Shown in pieces: positions 31,126 through 44,047 of a stretch of 64,000 nucleotides of DNA. Each line of letters begins with the position of its first letter. Position 1 is the first letter of the stretch. The notes below the pieces were generated by a model. It was given only the letters and a program-made list of their open reading frames with translations. It had not been told where the DNA came from and did not search any database. Source of the DNA: Choristoneura fumiferana (lineage: Eukaryota; Arthropoda; Insecta; Lepidoptera; Tortricidae); contig NC_133491.1 in assembly GCF_025370935.1 (NCBI RefSeq), positions 11,146,530 through 11,210,529 of the forward strand, given 5' to 3'. Made by a program: the position numbers and the translations under genes.

Positions 31126-32874
31126 TCAACTCAAACAAGTCAGGTGGCTCTCCCTTCGTCTGCCATTCGCTGAGCCAAGCGTTCCGCATTTCCCAGGCAG
31201 GGTCTCTGGAGTGTATTTGGATACTGGTGGGTGGCGAGATTTTAACCTTTGGGTTGCCGCAGGTAAGTCTTTATTGACTGGTAAGGTTGAGTCCCCGCAT
31301 ATTTTGTCCAGCTCGCGGTGGAGGCATTGTTCTCGGCGCAGGTGCGGCGGAGCAATATTGCTGAGTGCAGGCAACCAGTGCGTGGGCGTTGGGCGCATAC
31401 AGCCTGTTACTAGGCGCATGGTGTGGTTCAGCTGCGAGTCTACTGCTGAGACATGTGCGCTGTTAAGCCACACAGGTGCACAATACTCAGCTGAAGAATA
31501 TACCAGTGCGAGGGCGGTTGTTCGCAGGCACGCAGCGCTGGCGCCCCAGGTAGTGCCCGTCAGTTTCTGCACTATATTATTGCGAGTCCTAATCTTAGCC
31601 GCAACCTTACCGAGATGGGTCTTGTAGGTTAGGCTTCGGTCGAGGGTGACGCCAAGATATTTGGGATTAGGGTTGTGTTTAAGCACGTCCCCCCTAAATG
31701 TGACATTCAGCTCTGCGTTCGCCAGTCTATTGCACAGATGGAAACAGCAAACCTCCGTTTTATTCGCATTGGGGCATAGTCGCCAGCGTGTGAAGTAGTC
31801 GTTCATGCTACTGAGGTCACCCTGCAGGACTTTTTCGGTCCTATTAATATCTCGGCTTTGTGTGGCTAGGGCAATGTCGTCCGCATATCCATATTTTCGT
31901 GCTTCCGTTAGGGGGAGATCATGGGTATACACATTGAACAGTAGAGGAGCCAGAACCGAACCCTGAGGGAGGCCGTTGTTTAGTACCCTGGCATTACTAA
32001 CCATGTTGCCGAGGTGGACTTGAAATACTCTGTTTGTCAGGGCGTCTTCCACGAGCCTAAATATTTTAAGGCACGGCACCAGTTTGAGTAGTTTGTACAG
32101 GAGTCCTTGACGCCAAACAGTGTCATATGCGGCTGTTAAGTCAATAAAAGCCACCGATGTCTTCTGCTTTTCCTCGAAGCCGTTCTCAACAAAGGAAGTC
32201 AGCGCAAGCACCTGATCGCAGCAGTTTCTGTTCGGTCGGAAGCCGGCCTGTTCTTTAGGTATAAACGAATCTATAGTGTCCGCTATGCGGTTGTAGATAA
32301 TTCTTTCGAGGAGTTTGTATATGACACTAAGTAAGGCTATGGGTCTGTAGTCGTCAGCACTATCTCCCGATTTCCCAGGCTTTAGTATGGCTATTATTTT
32401 GGCGCGCTTAAGGATCGCAGGTATTTTTCCGGTATTAATAATGTGGCTGTAGAATTTAGAGAGCCATTTTCGAGTTTTGTCACCGCTGTACTTAAGAAAC
32501 TCCGGAAATATGTCGTCAGCACCACAGGCCTTATTTGTGTTGATCTGTTTGATCCCAGTCGATACCTCCTCTGTAGTTACTTGTCGGCTGTAGGTAGCGT
32601 TAGGTGTTATTTTTGACTTCAGATCTTTTAGTTTAATCCGGATGTCCTTGGTGTGTAGCTTGTGGCTGGGTGCCTTTGACATCTTGACCATTCTCGTGGC
32701 TATGGCGTTGGCGCTGACCCCAGGCTGGTGGGGAACATTGCCAGTGCCAGAGGTCAACCGCTTCAAGAGATGCCACGCTTTCCTGCTAGAGTGTGTGAAG
32801 TTTAGATCACCAACTGTGTTTTCCCACTTAAGGCGTCGGGCTTCGTTCAGGGATTTGATGAGGTTTGTCCACAA
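31126..32874 (-). pseudogene. LINE reverse transcriptase domain
   Basis: An open frame of 582 codons. Residue positions: PGKSGDSADDYRPIALLSV (about 166-184) is the conserved N-terminal RT block, FIDLTAAYD (243-251) is motif A with catalytic Asp, GLPQGSVLAPLLFNVY (301-316) is motif B, and YADD (330-333) is the catalytic motif C. A thumb-like region PKYLGVTLDRSLT follows. This domain copies element RNA at a nicked target site. The frame starts inside the protein, because upstream codons lie in other frames, so it is a fragment and not a gene with its own start. Confidence 0.92.
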
Positions 32875-32988
32875 GTTCGGTCGCCGGTTTTATTATATTC
32901 TCGCCATGCAGTTTCGCAATCGGTGTCCCAGCCGGGAACGTTTTTTTTCGGAAGCCGCGAGGAATAAACTGCTTGGCAACTGATAATA

Positions 32989-33849
32989 TTAGTTTTTGGA
33001 AGCGTTCACAATTTTTCGAAAGCGGCGGTATCCACCGTACGCAATCATCGAGCTTTTCAGCGTACCCCTTCCAGTTTGCTTTTTGAAGTTCCAGCGTGGC
33101 ACCGGATATGATTCAATGATTGGGATTGTCAGACCGATTTCAACAAGGACTGGTCGATGTTGGCTATTTGGAAAGTCTGCTAATACTGTGCGCTTTATTG
33201 GCACAGGGTCGCCCTCCTCATCTGATGAGCCAAACACGAGGTCAGGGTTATACTCCTTACCCCAGCGGGCAGACTTGAATGTACCTTTACCCTTGAGATC
33301 CAGGACCAGGAAGGTGTTGAGGGCGTCAGCCCATTGGAGAAGTTTGTCGCCGTTACTGTCGCAGTTGCTGTAACCCCAAGCAGTATGATGACTGTTGAAA
33401 TCGCCTGCATAGACTGCCGGGTGGCCAAGGTCTGGCAGGGCTGGGTCGGGCCAGGAGCTGTTGGGTGGCTTGTACACGTTGCAGATCTTTATTTCACCAT
33501 GCTGTATGATTGTCACTTCTACGTTCTCTGGGCCACTGGAGATACTAAGGGCTCTTGATGATGGCAGAAGTGGCGTTCGCACATATGCAGCGGTACCGTA
33601 CTGGCCGTGGTAGGTAGCTCCGATCAATTGGTATCCGGGAACGACACCTCGGCGTGATAGCTGTGCAGGGTCCGCAGCGTGGGTTTCTTGCAAAAGGATT
33701 AAGTCCACTTTATTGTCATTAGCTAATCTACTTAAGCAATCAGATTTTGACTGGCTAATGCCTTCTATATTAAATGTGCAGACACGGGCAGAAGGCCCTA
33801 TGTCTTTAGTCCGAGGGCACGAGGTGCCGTTTTGACATTGATTTAGCAT
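32989..33849 (-). pseudogene. LINE apurinic-type endonuclease domain
   Basis: A 286-codon frame. Motifs in order: TFNIEG (25-30), LLQETH (52-57, metal-binding Glu), YAGDFNSHH (147-155, catalytic Asp and Asn), NPDLVF (201-206) and SQHRP (229-233, catalytic His). This nicks target DNA to prime reverse transcription. After about residue 254 (WNFKK) the true frame is lost: the next frame continues with NWKGYAEKLDDC and then QKLILSVAKQFIPRGF, so the last 30 codons of the ORF are spurious. Confidence 0.9.
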
Positions 33850-36800
33850 TTTCAGTTCGCAGTGACAAGAGCCGTGAGATTCAAAGAGAACAAGGTACTG
33901 TAACGGTTCGGATGTGTCACACGACCGTCACTGGAATAAATTAGTAGAAAATTGTTAGTGGGGCCATCTATGAAGGTTTGATGGAAACTCGAAACAAAAA
34001 CATGTCGACAAAGACAGTTAAATAAGAGTAATTGAGATTAGAATGTCGATGTAATTAAAGCAGGGATAATTTAGCAGTCAATTTAATGAGTAAATGTTAA
34101 ATTTAATTGGAGATTAGAATTGTGTTGTTCGGGTATAATAATTAATGTAAAAAAACGCCATCTATGGTCAATTAAAGGAATTAATGGTAGGCGTCATGGA
34201 AAATTAGTGAACTAATGCCGAACTGGGTTTAGCGGCAGATTAACCTGGGAGGCTATTTAGTTAGTTTCACGTGGGAATTATAGAGGTCGCTTTTGGTAAT
34301 GGAAATGTAAATTTTATCTAAAAACAAGAAATATGGTCACAAATTCATCAAAAATAGACTTGATATAGTAATAGAATCATTAGTGGTCTAGAGTAGATCT
34401 TAGATACATTTGATGTTAATAATTAGGTTAGTTTAAAGAAATATCAACGAAAGCATCATGGAAAGGGCAATTTGTCGAAATTAGCTAAATAAGTTAAGAA
34501 AAACCGAAATGCAAGCATTACGTAATCATAGTATAGATTATTGGTTCATTATCTATTATAAATTTAAGTTTTCATTCAAAACGGAGTAGTATTAGCAGAG
34601 TAATTACACATTTAGTTAAGACGAAATTACAAGTACTCTGTCGCACTGACTTAAAGTAGGAACGTGGCGAAATTATAAGCAAATTTTGAGTGCGTATTTC
34701 GACAAAGGAAACTATGAATAAACGGCGCGAATTGGGGATACCAGTTAATAATTGTAGGCAAATTAGCTATTTTATAACGAACAATAGAAGTATGTAATTG
34801 GCTATTTATATTCAAAGAGTGTAGGGAGTAATAAGTAGAAAATTATCATTAGAAGTAAGATTATTGTTAGATAGGTTAAGAAAATTAAAACGTTGAGGTA
34901 AAATTGAAGTATTTGACAATACATATAAATATTTATCGAAAATTATTGTTGTAGCACAATATAAAAATGAAACGTATTTACTAGAATAGTTAAGCTAGGA
35001 TAGTGTCAAGATAAATAGGAAATTTTAGTTCAAAAATAAATTCTACGGTAAAATTTGGCTATTTTGAGATAAGGATTTGGCAGAAGAAAAAGCGAGAGCT
35101 GGCAATGTCAACGTGTGTCGACTTTGGTAAGCTTGGCGTCGTTTGGTCGCTTGGCGCGAAAATACAAGAGTCCGGGAGAGAAGCTATAAATAGAGGTGAC
35201 ACAAAAAGGGCGGGGCCAGATGGATTTAGATTTCGTAAGAGTCAACATCGTTATTTTGCTAGTCGGGGGGTTTAGTTTCTGTGCGCCATTTTGTTAACAA
35301 ATTAGAGTCAATAGTATCGGATAATTTTATTTCATTAATTTTAATTGGGATTTGCTTTTATTTAATTTATAAATTAATTTTAATTTACAAGAAATATGAG
35401 TATTTCTTCAGGAAGTAAAGTGTCGGGTCTTGATCATTAATCTGCGGAATAATGATTAACTCTCTGGTTTTTTAATTATTTGTGAAATATCTAGTGCTGA
35501 TTTTCATTCGGAAAATCTTTGTGTGAGGGGATATTTGCGGTCTTGTGGCGGTGAAGTCCCTTATTTGTTCTTGTAGTGTGGAGTGATCGTTTTATAGCGT
35601 TTCATTTCAGCCTACGTATATTTTGTACTACCCATAACTTTTCTGTGTTTTTCCCAACTTAATGGAAATGACTTTGGTTCCTCCATAACGTACCTTGGTT
35701 GAGCTTTAAGTCCGTTTATATCGTCTGATACCTAACGGTGACACACAGTTGATATAGGCTTCCACTTCCTGAAGCTGTGGCGGCTTCAGCGACAAAATAC
35801 TGTCGTACCAGCCACCAGTGGATTCTGTTTGTCTTTTGTAACGACTAAGTAGCGCTCGTCGAAGTGAATGCGTGTCTTGTTGACGCTTGGTTTGTACTTA
35901 AGAAAACTCAGAATTCCTGTCCCCTATTTATTTACGTATTTATGCACAACGTTAGGTATTCTGCTGTTCCGCGGGGCTCCCCGTCATAGGGACTTTCCTT
36001 CGGGAAAGTTGGGAGCTCAGCACCATTTAGGGACCGATAGGGCTTTAGGTATACACACCATCATTGTTGATAGGAGATTAGAAGAAATTCATTGCACCGT
36101 GAATTTCTACATTACACTAAATGTACATGTGGGATTAATTCCCTAGTTTTGCTAATCACAGACAGAGAGTAGGGGCCTCAGGCAAGCTTAAAGTACAATT
36201 GTAGGATTTATTAGGGCTATATAGGTAGGGAATTTCATAGGGCTTACTTAGAGTAGCGTTTCCTTACACCGGGAAAAGTTACTATTTTAACTCACCACAC
36301 AATTAGTTCACCTATGAGGGGTTTTCCTCCAAATTGCTAAACTTCAACACAGAGCTAGGGAAAGTTTAAACTCGCACACACATAGTTTTAAGACATAAAC
36401 TAGATTTTAAGAATATAAAATATAAACATTTATTTTAAGTACTTACGTCAATGCTTTATTATACAAAACTTAGTTCATAAGAACTTGACTACGAATACTT
36501 TATTAAAATTAGTAAGTTGACTTCAATTTAAAACCAAAATACGGTTTGATCATTTTGTTAAGAGTAAATAACAATAACATATTTTAGCTGTCTTTCCTAT
36601 AATGAATAAGCGGAATTGATATGACACGATCTCATAGCTAAGTGGACAATTAAATGCCAGATAACTTACTGAATAATATTTAACACAATTATCATCTAAT
36701 GTCGATTTGAATTACGATTGCCAGCTAAAATAAGCTTTGTTTGATAAAATTAATATCAAACATCATATTCATACTTTTGATTAAGATCTCATCAAATTAT

Positions 36801-38176
36801 GTCTAGTAATAAGTTAGAGATAAAATCGTAGAGGGTTTTGGACCATCTATCAATTAGAATACAAAAGTCTATCGTGTTATAATACATACTAGCTGTTTTA
36901 GTTGTCGTACCTACTTACATTGAGTGAACGATGTAGAAATCCTGACTACGGTCGATAGCTTACGTTGACACATACCAGGCAACAGTCTATCTGGAAATTT
37001 ATGTACTTTTCATTCGATCTCGATTTAAACATAATTGATTAAGGATTGATAGTTTGAAACAGTTTATTGTTCATTTAAATATATGAATTGAGACAAAACT
37101 AGTCATAGACGAGTCCAAAACCTAATACAGAGGTTATCTTGAATACCCAAGGGTTATCTAGTTATAAGCTAGTTAGATTATTATTAACGCTTGTGTTCTG
37201 GTCGTAAAGTATAGAAATCGGTACTTACTTTCTGCTTTACTCTGGTAACGCCAAATGCTGGTAGAACTAGAAAATTAGACTAAGTAGATAGCTCATTAAA
37301 ATAGTGAAAGTCACTATGAGATTAGTAATTATACCAAAATAAATTATGTCAAATTAGACATTCCATATATCTAAGATAGACAAGACATAATCTAAATTAA
37401 AGATACTAGTGCCTGCTGTAAATGAATAGCAAAGTGTCTAAACTCATTCCTGAACTAATTATCAAAGTTATAATTAAGCATCTCATAGAGTATTCTAATA
37501 TAAGCATAGAATAAGTAATCATAAGTCTAAAATTAGATTCAACTTGTTACAAAACATTTTGTGTTTGTATTTCCATACTTTGATTTGAATGCACCAAGGT
37601 TAGTGCTTAGTCTAGTAAAATCATAACTTGACATATCCATAGAGATATATTGCCTGGTGTGCGAAAGGATGAAGGACGAAGGGCTGGAGGTAGAGTCTTC
37701 CGGACTTGGGTCTCGGTATTAAACTTAGTTTTAAGTCAAAATAGATTCAGAAGTAATACAAACACCAACACTATCCGTAGTAGAAATATTTCCTCTCATT
37801 TTTCCAAACTGATTATTTCTAGGTAACCTGAAAGATCCATTCTAGAACTATCCAGTCTAAACATACTAGTATATCTAAATTCACATCTCAGTAATTAAAG
37901 TTTCACCCTAAGTTCAGTAAGAGTTCAATCTAGAGTCAAAATTATCACGAAGTTAGGTACTGCTTAATTAATTATAACATTAGAACACACTGTAGGCTTT
38001 TCAAATTAATTCTCAATAAAAGCACTTAGGTTATTGCTGGGCATAAGGTAGGTTCTGATCCACTAGACGATTCACGATCACAAGGCCATTAGAGGGTTGT
38101 TACCAATTTAGTGTGGCCGTGACCAGCATAAAGTATAGACAAGTACAATTAAAGATAATAACAAAAATACTTATTA
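33850..38176. other. 4.3-kb AT-rich segment, no gene recognised
   Basis: It lies upstream of the LINE (in LINE orientation) and runs to the second gap. It has no counterpart in duplicated copy 2, so it may be part of one large insertion with the LINE, or flanking DNA joined there. No LTR pair, ORF1, MITE or SINE was recognised. A 92-codon frame at 35868-36146 has no known motif. Confidence 0.5.
35185..35193 (+). promoter_or_regulatory. TATA-box-like site
   Basis: TATAAATAG in a locally richer context, followed about 20 bases on by GGGCGGGGCCAGA, with CCAGA near the expected start position (about 35215-35219). It could be the promoter of an LTR element, of a gene beginning in this segment, or chance. 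Nothing downstream confirms a transcript. Confidence 0.3.
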
Positions 38177-38276
38177 NNNNNNNNNNNNNNNNNNNNNNNN
38201 NNNNNNNNNNNNNNNNNNNNNNNNNNNNNNNNNNNNNNNNNNNNNNNNNNNNNNNNNNNNNNNNNNNNNNNNNNNN
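38177..38276. other. Assembly gap (100 N)
   Basis: A conventional unknown-size gap. The second copy of the large block starts at the first base after it. Confidence 0.99.
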
Positions 38277-38325
38277 CCGATTTCCAGAAAGAAGGTGTTC
38301 CATACAAAACATATTCGAAGACTTA

Positions 38326-38465
38326 GGGGCTGTTTCACCATTCATTGATTAGTGTTAACTGACGTAAATGTGATGCCGTTTTTATTTGTTTTTGTTCGAA
38401 TAGACGGAGACGGCATCACATTTGACCGTCAGTTAACACTAATCAATGGATGGTGAAACGTCCCC
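38326..38465. mobile_element. Palindromic MITE (partner of 10395-10535)
   Basis: Same GGGGCTGTTTCACC hairpin. The left arm has lost two bases in ACTGACGGTTAAATG and has a T-rich change near the centre, so pairing is weaker than in copy 1. Confidence 0.85.
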
Positions 38466-39771
38466 GTAGCATAATTCTCTTTTCGCCATATTTCCATGCG
38501 CCAGAACACTGGCTGATTGTAACGAACTTCAGTATAATTGTTAGCATTTATGTACCTAATCACTCACTTCTGATCAATAAAAAAACTAATAATTAATTTA
38601 AAAAATACTTTAAACATTTCATGTTTACAATAGTAATTTCATTAGTTACGTCATTGTATTTTATAGTACCTATTTAGCTTATTATTTCCAACTGTTAGCT
38701 GGATATGTCTGCCTGCCAAGAACTTAAATATAATGATGTACCTACATTCAAACAAATAGTACTAAGATCTAAATGCAAAAGCTAAATTACCAAAAGCCAA
38801 TACGCAATTTAATTAACGGTATCGCGCCAAAATTAATCACTAAAAAACCGTTGGTCAGCCGTCATCTGGACCACCGCAGAAATCGCTGTAGGCGTGTTAT
38901 CATTATTTTTAAAATTCGAATGCATCATGGCGTTAATTTTCTTTTTTACTGACATTGTCGCAAGCCATTAGCCAGTATTAAGTTAATACGTTATGGTTAA
39001 TGCAGCCAGTGAATGGGTCACTATTAAGAAAATGCATGTTTGTTAAGCAGCTCACTTCATCATTTTAAGATTGATAATACTTATCATTTTTGAGAATAAA
39101 TATAGGTGTTGGTATGAAGATTTTAACACTCAGTATTTTTCGACCATGTTTTTTGAAGTGTGCGTTTATTTTATTTGAACAAATAAGAGAAATAATTATT
39201 ATATTGATTACATTTCATGTCATGGAATTTGAAACGACTATTTTGAATGCAACGTCGATAAAAACGGTGACGTACTTTTGGGGAATTTCTATGGGAATTT
39301 AGTAAAATTCCAGGATTTCTATTCAACTACCTGCGAAGCCGTGGGTAAACACTTGTATTACTTAAATCCAACTACATTAAAAAACCATAATCATTATAAT
39401 CAGAACTAAAATCCGAGTAATTACCAATTACTTTGGTTAAACATCACTCAACAAAATAAGTACCTACCAGACAATTTACTTAAAATTATGCCCGACATAT
39501 TAAAATCGAATCTCGCGCTCCCGCTGCCTTCTGTGTAAAACTTTAAAGTTCACAGCATTTACAGCTGATTGATTTTATTCTCATTTTAATCTCTTTATTC
39601 CCTTTATTATTAAATAATCTAGTAATAGCGAGCAAGGGATAAAATTCGCTCGTAACTTTTTCTGCGGAACCAATCAATCTTCAGTGAATTAAGTTTTTGC
39701 AGTTGAATTATTAAGGGTTTTAAAACGTTGTATATTCCCCGTAGCCTTCAGGCACCTTCTGCTGGACACTT
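38466..39771. other. No recognised gene (aligned with 10536-11867)
   Basis: Differs from copy 1 by several single-base indels. A 70-codon frame at 39090-39302 exists only because of them. Confidence 0.45.
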
Positions 39772-40005
39772 AATCATCAGCATGTCAGCCGTAGGACGTC
39801 CACTGTATGACTAAGCCTCCCCCATAGACCTCCAGTTGCTTCGGTTGGAAGCGGCCTGCATCCACTTTGAACCCCACAGAGAACAGATGGCCGTTGGCGC
39901 CGAAAAGTTTTCAAATGGAGACCGCAGATCGGCAAGCGCAGCGTAGGACGTCCACCAACGACATGGACGGATGAAGCCGCGTTAAAGCCGTGGGCTGGAC
40001 ACTTT
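39772..40005 (-). mobile_element. RTE 3' end fragment (partner of 11868-12100)
   Basis: Same broken RTE C-terminus with a handful of substitutions. Confidence 0.8.
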
Positions 40006-41206
40006 CTCGTAAAGCTAAACAATTAACGAATGAATTAATGAAAATATTTTATTTGACATTCTTTCGCAGAGTTTTTTTTGCGTACATATATTATAGCCCT
40101 GCAAAACTGTTTTCCCAGTTTGTTATCGGCTATCGAAAAACGAAACCCTATTTATGTCGCTACACTGTCTGTTCGTCGGTCTGACCGTCTTAATATACGA
40201 AACTTGGCAATTATGCGTAGTTCTGATGACAATTCTATGGGTAGCAACGAGCTGATCTGATGATGGAGTCGGAAGCTAGACTTTGGGACTCTAAAGCCGA
40301 GTTTAAACTTGCAAGAAAAATCTTGCAAGTTCCATTACATTGCGAGGCCGTAAAGCCAACGAGTTTGTAGTGGTCAGTCGAGCGCTGCAAAGTAATGCAA
40401 CTTGTACGATTTTTCTTAACGCGCTGACGTTCGCAATCGCATTGGCCGTCTCTTTCTACCCTTATCATACACCGTGTGATAGAAAGAAGTAGCGGAAACG
40501 ATTGTAATTCAAATTATCTTAGACAATAAGGCCTCTGGTTTTTATTCTATAAAGATGAGCCAATAGCAAGCAAGATTACTAACGCCATCTAGCGTTATTC
40601 CAACGTCAGAAAACACTCATTTATCATTATGCAAAATAAAAAGTTATAAAAAGTCGTGGGAGAGTTGGCTTCCAATTTGAGCTTTCACGAGACTTCCTTT
40701 CGCTAATGACACGACAAATAAATAACTTTACTTTGGCTTAAAAGTTAAATAAATCCTTTACACTTTCATCAGCTCATGGGAATCTTTTGTAGCTCAACTA
40801 AAAGTCACTATACTTAAATATTTTTAGGTCACTTCATTTATATGGCATTATTTACAAAATTATCAAAGTCGGAGCAATATCAAACTGAACGTCGAATCTA
40901 CCAAGAAGTGGTTGAAATATGGTTTACAAATTTTGCAACCATCCACCGAACGTTGCAATTTAAATAAAAACTTCTAAAAGTCAAACTAAAGACAAAGCTA
41001 TCGCTACAAATCATCATTTAGATGGTGCGAAAAACCCGTGTGAATTGATAGGTACATTGCCGTCGACGGTTCATCACTTATAAATGCATACCCCCACGGC
41101 CCAGCGATGTACTGAGCTTTCTTAATATCTCAGTGAGAACGATCCACAAGCAGAAGCACCCAGTAGAAATTCATACATTTCAGGTAATACATTTTTATTA
41201 GAAGTA

Positions 41207-41345
41207 TCATCATCATGTCAGCCGAAAGACACCCACTGCTGGACATAGCCTCCCCCGAGGCTCTCCACTCAGACCGGTCTTGTACTTTCCGCATCCACCG
41301 CGACCAGGTCGTCGCTCCATCTTGTTGGAGGCCTACCGAAAGCAA
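41207..41345 (-). mobile_element. RTE-type LINE 3' end, only in copy 2
   Basis: On the minus strand it contains TCGCGGTGGATGCGGAAAGT, then GAGTGGAGAGCCTCGGGGGA and CCAGCAGTGGGTGTCTTTCG before a GAT-type tail: RWMRKVQDRSEWRASGEA with a frameshift after it. Copy 1 retains the first bases of the tail (ATCATCATCATGTCA at about 13293-13307) and then jumps to CTCGTTGAATGG, so copy 1 has lost this fragment by deletion. Confidence 0.8.
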
Positions 41346-41655
41346 TAATACCGATTGGAATAAATTGGAAGAAAAAAGTAAAATGAAACTATCCTAAACA
41401 TAACATTACACCTACCCTGAAGGCTGGCAGCATTCCCTCGTTGAATGGCGATTGCAATTCGTTGAGAAAGATATCTGCCCACCCAGAAATTAAACCTAGC
41501 GGAACCACATGAAAGAAAACATTAAAATTAGTACAGATATATCAAGGGAACATGACCTAAAACACTTACTTAAGTGTCATAAAATGTAAGTACAAAATTT
41601 TAAAAATGCATGTTATCATGCAAGAAATAATACCTTCGTGATTGTGTGTGTGATG

Positions 41656-42545
41656 ATACAGGGTGATCTCTAAGTGGTGAACAAAATTGCATTTATTACA
41701 CAATATTTCTAGGCAAATTCACTGCATTAACTCTTACAGCAAACAATTAATGAAATGAAATCAAATCAATTACTTAATAATTTAACAATTACAACAAAGT
41801 TACATCTGGTAGCATGGTGTACGGTTGTGTTGCTCTGAAGATGAGCTCTGGTATAGTTCGAAACGTGTCAGTGTAGTGTGGTGGTTGTGATAGTTGGGTT
41901 TGTGTGATTTGTGTGTCTTCTTACAGTATAAAAGTAGAGGAAATGCATGAACACGCATATCTTGCACAAGCTCATCAATCATAAGGTCGCGGGTGTGCAA
42001 AGAAATTATTTTAGTTCATTTTAAACAAAAATATTTACAGATTTTTATATACACTAGACGTGTTTTAAGCTAGAGGTTAAATCAGCCCACATCCACTAAC
42101 TGCTGAGCAGGGCTCTTCATTTTCACGCCAATTAGCCCAGTCCTGTGCCACTGCCAGATGTCATCCGTCCAACGGGCCGGTCTACCCATCGTTCTTCGAC
42201 CCAATCTTAGCCACCGCTCTATAAACGCTTTACTTATTGATACCTACAGTTTAAAAAAATAAATTTTTGTTCACCACTTATACTTCGTTTTTTTAGCATT
42301 AGAAAGAAGGTAAGCGATCTTGACGTGTCTTTTTATTGAAAAACACTTTTGAAAAATAAGTCACAGCAAATATGTAACAATTAGCAAGGACATGACATGT
42401 TTATGATCATTTACATGCTTTTGGCATCATAAGTAATAGTTAGGTACTTGCTGTTTTTTTTTTAACTTTTTCAATAAAAAGACTCTTCAAGATTGTTTAC
42501 CCTTTTTCTAATGCTAAAAAAAAACAAGTAAGAGACATCCTGTAT
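41656..42545. mobile_element. Compound ATACAGGATG/ATACAGGGTG element (partner of 13568-14444)
   Basis: The left end here is ATACAGGGTGATCTCT. It contains the family-1 repeat at 41803-42019, whose hairpin stem has one mismatch (TAGTTC instead of GAGTTC), and the inner inverted repeat. Confidence 0.55.
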
Positions 42546-42866
42546 TCACAAAATTTTCAAACAGTTGCATTAAGCTTTTAGCGTTTGTTAAGACCTTGGT
42601 TAAGACAGTGTATTTATATTACAAGCGTGTGTGTATTCTTATGGTCATACAATGTCCGATGTTAATCGCTCATTCTCAAATTAAAGTTCGCCCTTTTCGT
42701 CACGCAAGGGGGCGTGGCATCCAGCGTTATCACTTCCGTTTATAGCCACTGTTTAATGATAATCTTGGTGAACTGATAAAAGATTTTTTATTCGGTTTGG
42801 ATATTCGTGTTGAGAGTGTTTTAAATTTTATGTTATTAACTGGTTTATTTTTACACCGTTATTTAT

Positions 42867-43360
42867 AAGCATCATCATCTCGGCTGTGTGAGAACTACGG
42901 CCCAAGCCCTCTCATTGTGAGAGGAGGCCTGTGCCCAGCAGTGGAATGTGGTGGTGATGATGATGATAAAGGTTTTTGGCCTTTGTAGGTAGGTATGTTA
43001 GGTGCCACTACAGCTCACGAACCTCCCTTGAGAATTTAAGGGCTTGGATCGTTATCCCCACGCGGGCCCAGGGCGGATTGGAAACTTCACACACTACTGA
43101 ATATGTTCCCAGATTTTTATAGGTTTCCTTGCGCTGTTTTCCTTCACTGTAGAGCTCTTTGAAATATGATTTCACACATAAATTCCGAAAGATGCAGAAG
43201 GCCTTTGTTCAATAGTGGACATCTTCCGCGGGTCGCTGAGCCAACAGTAAGTCATTATCATCATCATCATCCTAGCCTATATATATACGTCCCACTGCTG
43301 GGGCACAGGCGTCCTCTCAGAATGAGAGGGCTTGGGCCGTAGTTCCCACGTGGGAAAAAG
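42867..43360. mobile_element. Nested SINE/RTE cluster (partner of 14771-15247)
   Basis: Same order of fragments. This copy keeps the fuller ACGCGGGCCCAGGGCGGATT of the SINE where copy 1 has lost six bases. Confidence 0.65.
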
Positions 43361-43902
43361 AGCAAGTAAGCAGAGAAAGTATGTCTTTTTCCCATCTTAA
43401 AGGGCGTTGTGTAAATGTCCGTCATTTTACAAAGTATGTTTTACGTCCATGGACGGCGTAAATGAAGCAATTTTCATAAAAACAGCAGGTGAAATACTTA
43501 AATGTATGTCTTAATTGACCGCTAGTTAACGACCCTAAGCAGTTATCTATTTGATTATCAAAATTATTTCAAAACAAAATTATTAAATTCCATCCCAACC
43601 GAGTAATTTATAGAATCTAATTTACCTTGCAGTCGAAACTCAAAGCTTGGATTTGTTGCTGCAATTAAAGTAAAGTTCTATGGCTTTTGTTTTATGGTTG
43701 TTTTTGGTCAAGCTGGAGCCGTGTGACAATTAACCTATTCATTCAAGTTTTGGATGCGCGTGAGCAGAACTAACGCATGTGGTTAGATTCGAAGAAAACG
43801 CTCACTAAACGATGGTTTTGTCATATTACAAAATATAATCTTCTTACTTACCTCTTTTACAAATTTGTGAATGCGACAATGTTGTTAGCAGTCAAGTGTA
43901 AT

Positions 43903-44047
43903 GGTGGTTTTCCACCGGCGGGCGAGACGAGACGAAGCGAGACGAGAATTGAAATTTGTATGCATTCTCGCGCGCCCGCCGCGAGCCGCCGCGGGCGCTG
44001 CCATACAAATTTCAAATCTCGTCTCGCCTCGCCGGTGGAAAACCACC
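43903..44047. mobile_element. Palindromic MITE (partner of 15802-15946)
   Basis: GGTGGTTTTCCACCGGCGGG hairpin, differing by two bases from copy 1. Confidence 0.85.

Larger units (their letters stand above)
30791..33849 (-). mobile_element. Decayed non-LTR retrotransposon (jockey/CR1-type LINE)
   Basis: On the minus strand this is an APE-type endonuclease, then a reverse transcriptase, then a C-terminal Cys/His-rich domain, in standard order. The 3' end (30791-30815) is a short A-rich tail that touches the end of duplicated copy 1. The 5' limit is unknown; no ORF1 is visible upstream of 33849. At least four frameshifts (about 33085, 32945 in an eight-T run, 32885, 31130) and one stop (about 31027) break the protein, so it is inactive. 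Clade: jockey superfamily; Daphne-like is my best guess from the SQHRP, GDFNSHH and Cys/His C-terminal motifs, unverified. Confidence 0.9.

Noticed and set aside
31211..31627. 138-codon plus-strand frame and others opposite the LINE
   Set aside because: These are antisense shadows of the LINE reverse transcriptase and endonuclease.
33850..38176. LTR retrotransposon
   Set aside because: A TATA-like site is present, but I found no pair of long terminal repeats, primer-binding site, or gag/pol coding sequence.
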